Shown here: positions 50,640-58,165 of the stretch, in pieces | Numbering within the stretch: position 1 is the stretch's first letter | Layout: each line of letters opens with the position of its first letter | From: CBFDBF01 sp050304615 | GTDB lineage: Bacteria > Pseudomonadota > Gammaproteobacteria > Chromatiales > Chromatiaceae | Reading direction: 5' to 3' | NCBI GenBank assembly: GCA_050304615.1 | Contig: JBNLDW010000007.1 | Location: forward strand, 1-64,000 | Length of the DNA stretch: 64,000 nucleotides | Made by a program: the position numbers and the translations under genes | The notes under the pieces: generated by a model | The model's database searches: none | The model's input: the letters and a program-made list of their open reading frames with translations, nothing else | Told to the model about the DNA's origin: nothing

Positions 50640-52060
50640 TGCCTCAGATCATCAAACGCAGTAAGGCCCTCTCTGTTAGCCCACTAAAGGTGAGCCAGAC
50701 CATCGGTGCGACGCTGGCCTTTCTCGGTTTTAATCGTTCCATACCCATGCTGCACGGTTCTCAGGGCTGTACCGCCTTCGGCAAGGTTCTTTTTGTTTTA
50801 CATTTTCGTGAGCCGATTCCGTTGCAGACTACGGCCATGGATCAGGTGTCCACGGTCATGGGGTCTGAGGACAGCATAGTAGAGGGGTTAAAGACTATCG
50901 CGGAGAAGAACGATCCACTTATCATTGGTGTGCCCACCACAGGTCTTACCGAGACGCAAGGCAGCGATGTCGGCATGGCGGTAAAGCAGTTCCGTAAGCT
51001 GTATCCGCAGTTCGATCATATAACAGTAGTTCCGGTATCTACTCCGGATTACACGGGGTGTCTGGAAACCGGCTTCGCCAAGGCGGTGGAGGAGATCATC
51101 AAGACAGCTGTACCCACTGCCGAAGAGTCTGGTACCTGGTCAGGGCAGAACTGTTTTCAGGTAAATGTGCTGGTGGGCTCATCATTAACATCGGGCGACC
51201 TGGAAGAGTTGAGAGAGATCATTGAGGCCTTTGGTCTACGCCCGGTGCTGGTTCCCGATCTTTCTGACTCTCTTGGTTATCTGGGTGAAGGAGATTTCTC
51301 ACCCCTGACCATCGGTGGTACGGAGATATCTGATTTGGCCACGCTGGGCAATGCGGTGGCGACCATTGTTGTGGGTCGTTCTATGTTCAAGGCGGCAGAT
51401 GAGCTGGCACAGCGCACCGGTGTGCCAGACTACCGTTTCGATCACCTTATGGGGTTGGATGCAGTTGATGCGCTGGTGGACAGACTGCACCACATCTCCG
51501 GCGAGCCGGTGCCAGCCAAGCTGGAGCGCCAGCGCGCCCAGCTGCAGGATGCCATGTTGGATAGCCATTTCATGTTGGGCATGGCGCGCGTCGCTATCGC
51601 GGCAGATCCCGATCTGCTGCTGGCCTTGAACCAGATGCTGGCAGGTATGGGGGCGGAAACAGTGGCGGCCGTATCTCCAGTCAATGCGCCGGTATTACAA
51701 GAGATGGTAGCGACGAGTGTAAAGATCGGAGATCTGGAGGATCTAGAAAAGATCGCATCCGTCGAAGGTGCTGAGGTGTTAATCACCAACTGCCACGGTG
51801 TGCAGAGTGCAGAGCGTCTTGGTATCCCACTGTTGCGGGCTGGGCTCCCCCAGTACGACAACCTGGGAGGACTCCACAAGGTCTGGATCGGTTATCGCGG
51901 TAGTCGTCAGACCCTGTTCGATCTGGCCAATATCATGCTGAGCCTGGAGAAAGGGGAGATACACCCTTACCACTCCATCTATTCACAGAAACCGGAATTC
52001 ACTGAGGGGGCGACAGATGGCAATAGAGAGACGATTGCAGCTAGTCGAGTGCACCACTGA
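50639..52060 (+). CDS. nifN: NifN, FeMo-cofactor scaffold subunit
   Basis: 473 residues, homologous to NifK. LKVSQTIGATLAFLGF, MLHGSQGCTAFGKVLF and GVPTTGLTETQGSD are typical; only part of the P-cluster cysteine set is kept, as in NifN. Partner of NifE. AAGGAGG lies 9 nt before the ATG, inside nifE. Its 3' end overlaps nifX by 44 nt. Confidence 0.96.
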   Translation: MPQIIKRSKALSVSPLKVSQTIGATLAFLGFNRSIPMLHGSQGCTAFGKVLFVLHFREPIPLQTTAMDQVSTVMGSEDSIVEGLKTIAEKNDPLIIGVPTTGLTETQGSDVGMAVKQFRKLYPQFDHITVVPVSTPDYTGCLETGFAKAVEEIIKTAVPTAEESGTWSGQNCFQVNVLVGSSLTSGDLEELREIIEAFGLRPVLVPDLSDSLGYLGEGDFSPLTIGGTEISDLATLGNAVATIVVGRSMFKAADELAQRTGVPDYRFDHLMGLDAVDALVDRLHHISGEPVPAKLERQRAQLQDAMLDSHFMLGMARVAIAADPDLLLALNQMLAGMGAETVAAVSPVNAPVLQEMVATSVKIGDLEDLEKIASVEGAEVLITNCHGVQSAERLGIPLLRAGLPQYDNLGGLHKVWIGYRGSRQTLFDLANIMLSLEKGEIHPYHSIYSQKPEFTEGATDGNRETIAASRVHH

Positions 52061-52502
52061 GGACGGCTGGGTGGCTACTGCGCTCAAAGTTGCTTTTGCC
52101 ACTAGCGATATGAAGCATGTAGACCAGCACTTTGGTGCTGCACGCTCGTTTGCAATATATGCGGTAGACCAGGAGAAGGTCTGTCTGATGGAGGCGGCCG
52201 AATTTGGAATGTTCGATATGGATGGTAACGAAGACAAACTGGCGGCAAAGATAGATCTTCTCAAGGACTGTATCGCTGTCTATAGCCAGGCGGTAGGTGC
52301 ATCTGCTATCAGCCAGCTGAGGGCTAAGGATGTTCAGCCGATCAAAGTGGCGCCAGGCGTTCTGATTAGTGAGCTGCTTACTAAGCTACAGGACGAACTG
52401 AAGCAGGGGACGAGCACCTGGTTGGCTAAGGCTATCAAACGCGTCAATGCTGCTGACCCGTCGCGCTTTAACAAGATGGAGGAGGAGGGGTGGCAGGAGT
52501 AA
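52017..52502 (+). CDS. nifX: NifX, NifB-co/FeMo-co carrier
   Basis: 161 residues with VDQHFGAARSFAIYAV and the ISQLRAKDVQPIKV segment of the NifX family. It shuttles cofactor intermediates between NifB and NifEN. The ATG follows GAGGGGG and lies 44 nt inside the end of nifN, in another frame, implying translational coupling. Confidence 0.95.
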   Translation: MAIERRLQLVECTTEDGWVATALKVAFATSDMKHVDQHFGAARSFAIYAVDQEKVCLMEAAEFGMFDMDGNEDKLAAKIDLLKDCIAVYSQAVGASAISQLRAKDVQPIKVAPGVLISELLTKLQDELKQGTSTWLAKAIKRVNAADPSRFNKMEEEGWQE

Positions 52503-52571
52503 AGGGTTCTGTAAAGTTGTGCCGGTCTTGGCGATCGGCGTTTTAATTTTTTTAATCAGGAGTTAATAACG

Positions 52572-53045
52572 ATGAGTGAAGCAACATTGGTAATTGCAGC
52601 AGACGATCCGGTCCTAGAGACTGAGTTCGCCCAGGAGATGGTGCGGCAGATGCGCGCCGTAGACACCTATGGCACCTTCGATAAATTGGCAACAAACGAG
52701 ATTCTGGATCCATTTGTACTCACCAAAGAGAGAAAGGTCGAGATACCAGTGGTGGGAGATCCTGATGAAATCGTCATGTCTCGACTTACCGCCTTCTATA
52801 ACGCCATCTCCGTTATGATTGAGAAAGAGTGTGGTCTGATGGCAGTACCTATGATGAATATCACCCACGAAGGATTTGGTCGCGTCCTGATTACCGTTGG
52901 CAAACTGGTGGTGATGGATAAGAACCTGCGCGATGTGCATCGTTTTGGCTTTCCCAGCCTATCCAAGATGAAAGACGAAGCGGACACACTGCTCTCTGTT
53001 GCACTTGAGATCATCGGTCTGAATCCTAAAGTTGCAGGTATGTAA
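52572..53045 (+). CDS. NifX-associated protein (DUF269)
   Basis: 157 residues matching the DUF269 family that always follows nifX: EFAQEMVRQMRAVDTYG, FYNAISVMIEKECGLMA and HRFGFPSLSKM. Associated with cofactor trafficking; biochemical role unsettled. AGGAG lies upstream of the ATG. Confidence 0.92.
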   Translation: MSEATLVIAADDPVLETEFAQEMVRQMRAVDTYGTFDKLATNEILDPFVLTKERKVEIPVVGDPDEIVMSRLTAFYNAISVMIEKECGLMAVPMMNITHEGFGRVLITVGKLVVMDKNLRDVHRFGFPSLSKMKDEADTLLSVALEIIGLNPKVAGM

Positions 53046-53062
53046 GAGACTGGAGGGAGAGA

Positions 53063-53278
53063 GTGACAGAGGAAGAGCTAAAGGCGATGTTGAAGGCCAC
53101 CAAGCGGGCCAAGAGGATCGTCTCAGAAAGGGCTGGCGAGCTGCACGATCTAGTGGAGGATCGTCTGCCGGCGGCTTATGAAGAGATACCCACCATGGCC
53201 CAGGCGACATACGAAGCCTGTAAGGCTTGGGCCGAGGCGGAAGCCGCCTACAAGGCGGCAGAAGCACAGATAAGTTGA
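53063..53278 (+). CDS. DUF683 / CCE_0567-type small helical metalloprotein
   Basis: 71 residues, almost wholly helical (coiled-coil hairpin), with GTG start 6 nt after GGAGGGAG. Matches the small protein that follows the DUF269 gene in many nif clusters. The cyanobacterial homologue binds metal at its helix tips. Role unknown. Confidence 0.88.
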   Translation: MTEEELKAMLKATKRAKRIVSERAGELHDLVEDRLPAAYEEIPTMAQATYEACKAWAEAEAAYKAAEAQIS

Positions 53279-53288
53279 GGACAATGCA

Positions 53289-53594
53289 ATGAGTCTAATT
53301 ACTGGTGTAACCCGTGGGGGTGAAGAGTATACACCTGAGTTTGTGGTAGCTCTTGATCAAAAACTATGCATCGGCTGTGGACGCTGTTTTAAAGTGTGTC
53401 CACGCGATGTGCTGGATCTGGTGGAACGGGATGAACTGGAACTGGATGACGACGATTTTGATGACGATTTTGATGATGATGTTGTCATGGTGATGACTTT
53501 AAAGAACGCTATGGACTGTATTGGTTGCAGCTCCTGTGCCCGCGTTTGTACCAAGAGGTGTTTTACCAATGAACCCCAAGCTATGGTTGCGTAA
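53289..53594 (+). CDS. fdxB: FdxB, nif-specific ferredoxin III, with Asp-rich insert
   Basis: 101 residues carrying two [4Fe-4S] sites: CIGCGRCFKVCP and CIGCSSCARVCTKRC. Between them is an acidic loop (about residues 53-66) of FDDD-type repeats encoded by tandem GATGACGATTTT units. FdxB-type ferredoxins support FeMo-co synthesis or electron supply. Last gene of the nifENX operon. Confidence 0.92.
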   Translation: MSLITGVTRGGEEYTPEFVVALDQKLCIGCGRCFKVCPRDVLDLVERDELELDDDDFDDDFDDDVVMVMTLKNAMDCIGCSSCARVCTKRCFTNEPQAMVA

Positions 53595-53704
53595 AAAGGA
53601 GATGCTGCGTTCGCAGGGGACTAGTCTCTTGGGCGTGGCAGTGTCCATACAGAATGTTCGCAGTGTAGGGGCCCAGTCCACTGGGCGTAACAGTGCTAGT
53701 CCAA

Positions 53705-53730
53705 ATCGCCCGCAGGAGCTGGCTCCTACA
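53705..53730 (+). repeat. REP-like 26-bp repeat, copy 3
   Basis: ATCGCCCGCAGGAGC...GGCTCCTACA, between fdxB and the cyclotransferase-like gene. Preceded by a CAGTGTCCA stretch that resembles the flank of copy 4. Confidence 0.8.
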
Positions 53731-53779
53731 GGTGCAGCTTTATAGAGCAGGAGCCAACCTGCTTAGGAGATTGTGACTG

Positions 53780-54163
53780 TTGTCTGATCTGGTCTTTGTC
53801 TATGGCACTCTGCGTAGGGGAGAGGCGAATCACCATCTGCTCATGGGTGCAGAGTATTGTGGAGTCCATCTGACCCGCCCAAGATACAGGATGCTGCATT
53901 TGGGAACATATCCAGGGGTAGTGGCTGGAGGCTCTACAGCCATCGAGGGGGAGGTCTACCGGGTCGACACAAAAGAGCTCGTTCACATCGATCGGCTTGA
54001 GGTTTATCCCAGGCTCTATACCAGAAAACTTATCCCGACCTCATGGGGCAGGGCCTGGATCTATCTCTACCGCGGTAGCCGTGATAACCGTCCCATTGTC
54101 CATTCGGGAAGCTGGTGTGGCGAAACCATGTGTTGCGGTCCGTTTTCGTTATATAGAGCATGA
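53780..54163 (+). CDS. Gamma-glutamylcyclotransferase-like (AIG2/GGCT fold) protein
   Basis: 127 residues starting with the family motif FVYGTLRRGEANH and containing YPGVV and GEVYRV, then DRLEVYP with the likely catalytic glutamate. Members act on gamma-glutamyl amines or peptides, linking to glutathione metabolism. TTG start 10 nt after AGGAG. It stands between two REP copies and two nif operons; a role in nitrogen fixation is not evident. Confidence 0.85.
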   Translation: MSDLVFVYGTLRRGEANHHLLMGAEYCGVHLTRPRYRMLHLGTYPGVVAGGSTAIEGEVYRVDTKELVHIDRLEVYPRLYTRKLIPTSWGRAWIYLYRGSRDNRPIVHSGSWCGETMCCGPFSLYRA

Positions 54164-54196
54164 GCGCGCTCACTAGATGTGGCGGTGTCCATTCAA

Positions 54197-54222
54197 ATCG
54201 CTCGTAGGAGCGGGCTCCTACA
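54197..54222 (+). repeat. REP-like 26-bp repeat, copy 4
   Basis: ATCGCTCGTAGGAGC...GGGCTCCTACA, with two differences from copy 2. It lies 35 bp past the cyclotransferase-like gene. Confidence 0.8.
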
Positions 54223-54270
54223 GGTGGTGGTTTTCTGGTATAGAGGCCCAGCCCCATACGGATGCTGCTT

Positions 54271-54286
54271 TGTAGCATTCCCTACA
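54271..54286 (+). promoter_or_regulatory. NifA upstream activator site of nifV
   Basis: TGT-AGCATTCCCT-ACA, exact consensus, about 90 bp upstream of the nifV sigma54 promoter. Confidence 0.76.
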
Positions 54287-54358
54287 AAAGGCACTCAAGC
54301 TACATGGCTAAATAGGTGCCTCATCTCATAACCTACTGAAAGATAAGCAAAAACAATT

Positions 54359-54375
54359 ATGGCACGGTGCTTGCT
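54359..54375 (+). promoter_or_regulatory. Sigma54 (-24/-12) promoter of nifV operon
   Basis: ATGGCACGGTGCTTGCT; shares 15 identical bases with the nifH promoter. It lies 25 bp upstream of the nifV ATG. Confidence 0.92.
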
Positions 54376-54399
54376 CTTACCCCTGGCAAGGAGAGAGCA

Positions 54400-55554
54400 A
54401 TGAACAGACAAACAGCACAAATCACTATCAACGACACTACCCTCAGGGATGGTGAGCAATCCGCTGGCGTCGCCTTTTCACTAGAGGAGAAGCTGGCGAT
54501 TGCCCAGTCACTCGATCAATTAGGGGTACCTGAACTAGAGATTGGTATCCCATCCATGGGTACCGAGGAGCGCAGGTCTATCCAGGCCGTATGTGAGGTG
54601 GTCGAGAACGCCAGGCTCATGGTCTGGTGCCGTATGCATAGCAAGGACATTGCTCAGTGCAAGGGGCTTGGTGTGCACAGCGTGGATCTCTCAATCCCGT
54701 TGTCGGATCAACAGATAGAGCACAAGCTGGGATTCTCTCGTGAATGGGTGTTGCATCAGATTGACCACTGTGTTGCCAAGGCACAGGAGCTGGGTCTTGA
54801 GGTCTGTGTCGGCGGTGAAGACGCTTCCCGCGCCGATCCGGAGTTTCTCTGGAGAGTGGCAGAGCGGGCGGAGCTGGCCGGCGCGCGTCGTTTTCGCTTT
54901 GCCGATACGGTCGGCATCATGGACCCGTTTGGCGTCTATGAGGCCATCAGTAACCTGCGCGCTATATCTGATCTGGAGATTGAGATGCATGCCCATGATG
55001 ATCTTGGTTTAGCCACAGCCAATACTCTGGCGGCTATTCGTGGTGGCGCAACCCACGTTAATACCACAGTACACGGCCTTGGCGAGCGGGCCGGCAACGC
55101 CCCGTTGGAAGAGGTGGTGATGGGGCTACGCAGTTTTTTTGATCAGGGCCGTGAAATCGATATGGCTCACTACGCAAAGGTTTCGCGTCTGGTAGAGCAT
55201 GCTTCGGGACGTAGTGTTGGCTGGCAGAAGAGCCTGGTGGGTGCGGGGGTCTTTACCCATGAAGCGGGTATTCATGTAGATGGCATGATGAAGGACCGAC
55301 GCAACTATCAGGGGATTGATCCGGCAGAGATGGGGCGCGATCACCAGTTTGTACTGGGTAAGCACTCAGGCAGCCATGCAGTAATTCAGGCCTATGCCGA
55401 TATGGGCGTGGCGCTGAGCCGCCAGCAGGCGGAAACATTGATCCTGTTAGTGCGTCATCATGTGGCCGAGTATAAACGGTCGCCAGAGGATGGTGATCTA
55501 CGCCGCTTCTATGCACATATAAAAGAGGGGGATCTCGAATGGATGCCGCAGTGA
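54400..55554 (+). CDS. nifV: NifV, homocitrate synthase
   Basis: 384 residues from the ATG after AAGGAGAG; the longer frame begins inside the promoter. DRE-TIM metallolyase motifs: NDTTLRDGEQSAGV, the metal ligands in HAHDDLGLATANT and HGLGERAGNAPLEEV. Condenses acetyl-CoA with 2-oxoglutarate to homocitrate, the organic ligand of FeMo-co. A symbiont with NifV does not depend on host homocitrate. Overlaps cysE by 16 nt. Confidence 0.97.
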   Translation: MNRQTAQITINDTTLRDGEQSAGVAFSLEEKLAIAQSLDQLGVPELEIGIPSMGTEERRSIQAVCEVVENARLMVWCRMHSKDIAQCKGLGVHSVDLSIPLSDQQIEHKLGFSREWVLHQIDHCVAKAQELGLEVCVGGEDASRADPEFLWRVAERAELAGARRFRFADTVGIMDPFGVYEAISNLRAISDLEIEMHAHDDLGLATANTLAAIRGGATHVNTTVHGLGERAGNAPLEEVVMGLRSFFDQGREIDMAHYAKVSRLVEHASGRSVGWQKSLVGAGVFTHEAGIHVDGMMKDRRNYQGIDPAEMGRDHQFVLGKHSGSHAVIQAYADMGVALSRQQAETLILLVRHHVAEYKRSPEDGDLRRFYAHIKEGDLEWMPQ

Positions 55555-56321
55555 GTTGCACCGAGACGATCAATGCAGATAAGACGAAGCCAGCTCTGCC
55601 ATCACTGTGGAGTCTGATGCGGGAGGATATCTCCTGTGTCTTTCAACGTGATCCCGCGGCCAGGACACGCATTGAGATCATCACCACCTACCCAGGTGTT
55701 CACGCAGTGCTGTTTTATCGCCTGGCCAACCGGCTGTGGCGGCGTGGCTGGCGCTACCTGCCGCGCCTGATCTCTTTTATCGGGCGTCTCTGGAGCGGGG
55801 TTGATATACATCCTGGTGCCACCATCGGCCACCGTTTTTTTATCGATCACGGCAGTGGTGTGGTGATCGGCGAGACCTCCGAAGTGGGTGATGATGTGAC
55901 GCTCTATCACGGTGTTACCCTGGGTGGGGTCTCATGGAACAAGGGCAAGCGCCATCCCACTCTGGGCGACCGGGTGGTGGTAGGCGCGGGAGCAAAGATC
56001 CTCGGACCCATTACCATCGGTAGAGATGCGCGGGTGGGGGCCAACTCGGTGGTGATTGCATCGGTGCCCGAAGGTAAGACAGTGGTGGGTATCCCCGGCA
56101 AGGTGGTGCAGTCCAGTCGGCCTATTAACAACTCAATGGGAGGGATAGACCTCAATCACCATCTAATCCCTGATCCAGTTGCAGATGCAGTCGCCTGTCT
56201 GTTGGAGCGTATTCGCCTGCTGGAACAGGAGGTGGGTATCCATCATGAGACGCCGGCAGGCAGCGCGGGTGAGGATGATTGTATCCAGTGCAGCGCCCAA
56301 CAGGTTTGTGATCCGTTATAA
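55539..56321 (+). CDS. cysE: Serine O-acetyltransferase, nif-linked
   Basis: 260 residues with an N-terminal helical domain and a left-handed beta-helix of hexapeptide repeats. The active region DHGSGVVIGETSEVGDD...YHGVTLGG is intact. Makes O-acetylserine for cysteine synthesis. A nif copy (cysE1) in Azotobacter raises cysteine supply for Fe-S cluster formation. It starts inside the nifV end. The C-terminal tail has two cysteines (DDCIQCSAQQVC has three), unusual for CysE. Confidence 0.92.
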   Translation: MDAAVSCTETINADKTKPALPSLWSLMREDISCVFQRDPAARTRIEIITTYPGVHAVLFYRLANRLWRRGWRYLPRLISFIGRLWSGVDIHPGATIGHRFFIDHGSGVVIGETSEVGDDVTLYHGVTLGGVSWNKGKRHPTLGDRVVVGAGAKILGPITIGRDARVGANSVVIASVPEGKTVVGIPGKVVQSSRPINNSMGGIDLNHHLIPDPVADAVACLLERIRLLEQEVGIHHETPAGSAGEDDCIQCSAQQVCDPL

Positions 56322-56343
56322 GTACATTATTAGGAGAGGGTTT

Positions 56344-56673
56344 ATGAGTGGCAGTGAGTTTGAATTGGATCTTGAGGAGCTTGCCAGTGCAGAGGAATTT
56401 CTTGATTACTTCGGTATCTTGTATGAGCCATCGGTGGTGCAGGTGAACCGGTTGCATATACTGCAGCGCTTTCATGACTATATCGACCGCGTAGATGCTA
56501 TGCCGGAAGATTCGGAGCAGCAGCGTGAACTGTATGCCTCACTGCTGAGCAACGCCTACAACGACTTTGTCCATTCCAACGCGCAGACAGAAAAGGTGTT
56601 CAAGGTGTTTAAAATGCATGAGCCATACAGCGTTGAGGTTCAATTAACTGATCTGACAAAAAAGGTAGGGTAG
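56344..56673 (+). CDS. nifW: NifW, nitrogenase stabilising/protective protein
   Basis: 109 residues from the ATG 8 nt after TTAGGAGAG; the longer frame overlaps cysE. ELASAEEFLDYFGI and LLSNAYNDFVHSNAQTEKVFKVF are typical. Acts on apo-NifDK with NifZ in P-cluster maturation or oxygen protection. Confidence 0.95.
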   Translation: MSGSEFELDLEELASAEEFLDYFGILYEPSVVQVNRLHILQRFHDYIDRVDAMPEDSEQQRELYASLLSNAYNDFVHSNAQTEKVFKVFKMHEPYSVEVQLTDLTKKVG

Positions 56674-56674
56674 G

Positions 56675-57130
56675 GTGCGTCCAAAATTTGAATTTGGTGA
56701 CGCGGTGCGGGTAATCCGTAATCTGCGTAACGATGGAACTTACCCTGGTGAGCCTACTGGTCGTATGCTGGTGCGTCGCGGCAGTGTCGGCTATGTGCGC
56801 GATGTCGGCACCTTTCTCCAAGATCAGCTGATCTACTCGGTGGATTTTCTCGATAGTAAGCGCATGGTTGGTTGCCGCGAACAGGAGCTACAGTACGAGG
56901 CCGATCCATGGATTCCAAGCCGTTTTGAGTTTCGGGAAAAGGTTACCCCGACTAAGTCTCTTGCCATTAACGGCGAGGTGATTGCCAAACCGGGTGATGC
57001 TGGTGAGATCGAAAAGGTGTTGCGTGATAACGAAGACGGCCCTGCTTATCATGTGCGTTTCAGCGGACGGACCCTGCAGGTTCCAGAGAATGCGTTAGAC
57101 TTTCTTTATTCAGAGTCAGGAGAGGAGTAG
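56675..57130 (+). CDS. nifZ: NifZ, P-cluster maturation protein
   Basis: 151 residues; GTG start 1 nt after the nifW stop. Two copies of the family's SH3-like barrel are seen: FEFGDAVRVIRNLRNDGTYPG and the second near FREKVTPTKSLAINGEVIAKPGDAG. NifZ helps convert the second P-cluster pair in NifDK. Confidence 0.94.
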   Translation: MRPKFEFGDAVRVIRNLRNDGTYPGEPTGRMLVRRGSVGYVRDVGTFLQDQLIYSVDFLDSKRMVGCREQELQYEADPWIPSRFEFREKVTPTKSLAINGEVIAKPGDAGEIEKVLRDNEDGPAYHVRFSGRTLQVPENALDFLYSESGEE

Positions 57131-57987
57131 TGGCGTTGGTCGAAATACAACAGGAAGTCTCACCAGAATTTAGCTACCATCTGCTGCGTAATGCGCTGAA
57201 CGATTTCGACAAAAATCTCAGCCAGCTTGAGCCGGAGGAGTATGAGCAGGTCTACCGCAAGGCGAGTCAGAGCTATGAACTAGAGTCGCTGGTGCTTGCT
57301 TCACCGGAGGCCGTAGGGCTGGTTATTCCTGACAAAATGTTAGATCAGTCTATGGCCAGCATAGCAGGGCGTTATGCTGGCCAGGATGAGTTTATTCAAG
57401 ACCTGCAAAGCAACGGCCTGAACGAGGAAGGACTACGCCATGCCCTCTTTCGCGAGCTGATGTTTGATGCCGTCATGCGGCGGGTAGTGGATACAAAGGA
57501 TGGCGTCAGTGAGGTTGATGCGCGGCTCTTTTACGAACTGCATCACGAGCAATTCGCGCAACCGGAACTGCGGATCACTAGCCATATCCTTATCACAGTG
57601 AACCCTGATTACCCGGAAAACACCCGCGATGCGGCCTGGGCGAGAATGGAGCAGGTGGTGGCAAAGCTGGCTGGACGCAGCAATCGGTTTTCTCAGCTTG
57701 CCAAGCAGTACTCTGAATGCCCAACTGCGGTAGATGGCGGTGCGCTGGGTGAGGTGAAGCAGGGGCAGCTCTATCCAGAGCTGGACAGCGCACTCTTCTC
57801 TATGGAAGAGGGAGAGATCAGTTCGATCATCGAATCGGAGATGGGCTTTCACGTCCTGCTGTGTGAAAAGATCAAGCCGGGTAAGCGGGTACCGTTTACC
57901 AAGGCCGAGCCGAAGATACGAGAGATTCTGCAGGAGCGCCAGCGGCGCAGTTGTCAAAAGGCCTGGTTGGCAGCGTTGAAGAAATAG
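57130..57987 (+). CDS. nifM: NifM, PPIase needed for NifH maturation
   Basis: 285 residues; GTG start overlapping the nifZ stop. An N-terminal helical domain and a C-terminal parvulin domain (about 145-250) with LRITSHILITV, FSQLAKQYSECPTAVDGGALG and ESEMGFHVLLCEKI. NifM isomerises prolines in NifH so that the iron protein folds and dimerises. Cytoplasmic (no signal peptide), unlike the SurA-like protein at 6051. Confidence 0.93.
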   Translation: MALVEIQQEVSPEFSYHLLRNALNDFDKNLSQLEPEEYEQVYRKASQSYELESLVLASPEAVGLVIPDKMLDQSMASIAGRYAGQDEFIQDLQSNGLNEEGLRHALFRELMFDAVMRRVVDTKDGVSEVDARLFYELHHEQFAQPELRITSHILITVNPDYPENTRDAAWARMEQVVAKLAGRSNRFSQLAKQYSECPTAVDGGALGEVKQGQLYPELDSALFSMEEGEISSIIESEMGFHVLLCEKIKPGKRVPFTKAEPKIREILQERQRRSCQKAWLAALKK

Positions 57988-58029
57988 GTGTTGACTCCCT
58001 CTAATGGTGAAATTACATATGTAGAATCA

Positions 58030-58045
58030 CGCTCCTGCGGGCGAT
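58030..58045 (-). repeat. Half copy of the REP-like repeat
   Basis: CGCTCCTGCGGGCGAT is the complement of the first 16 bases of the 26-bp repeat (copy 2 form). The right half is missing. Lies after nifM. Confidence 0.5.
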
Positions 58046-58165
58046 CTGTATAGATAACGCTTCGCCCATGGGGTTTGACTCCTGCATGTCGAGGCGAAAA
58101 GAACAGCGCGCGCACAGCCCCGTTATTTCCTGTAGAATGGCAGTATTAACGTGAGGGTATACAAG

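Noticed and set aside
56179..56343. Upstream extension of nifW
   Set aside because: It overlaps the cysE 3' end; the ATG at 56344 has a strong AGGAG and the conserved NifW start.
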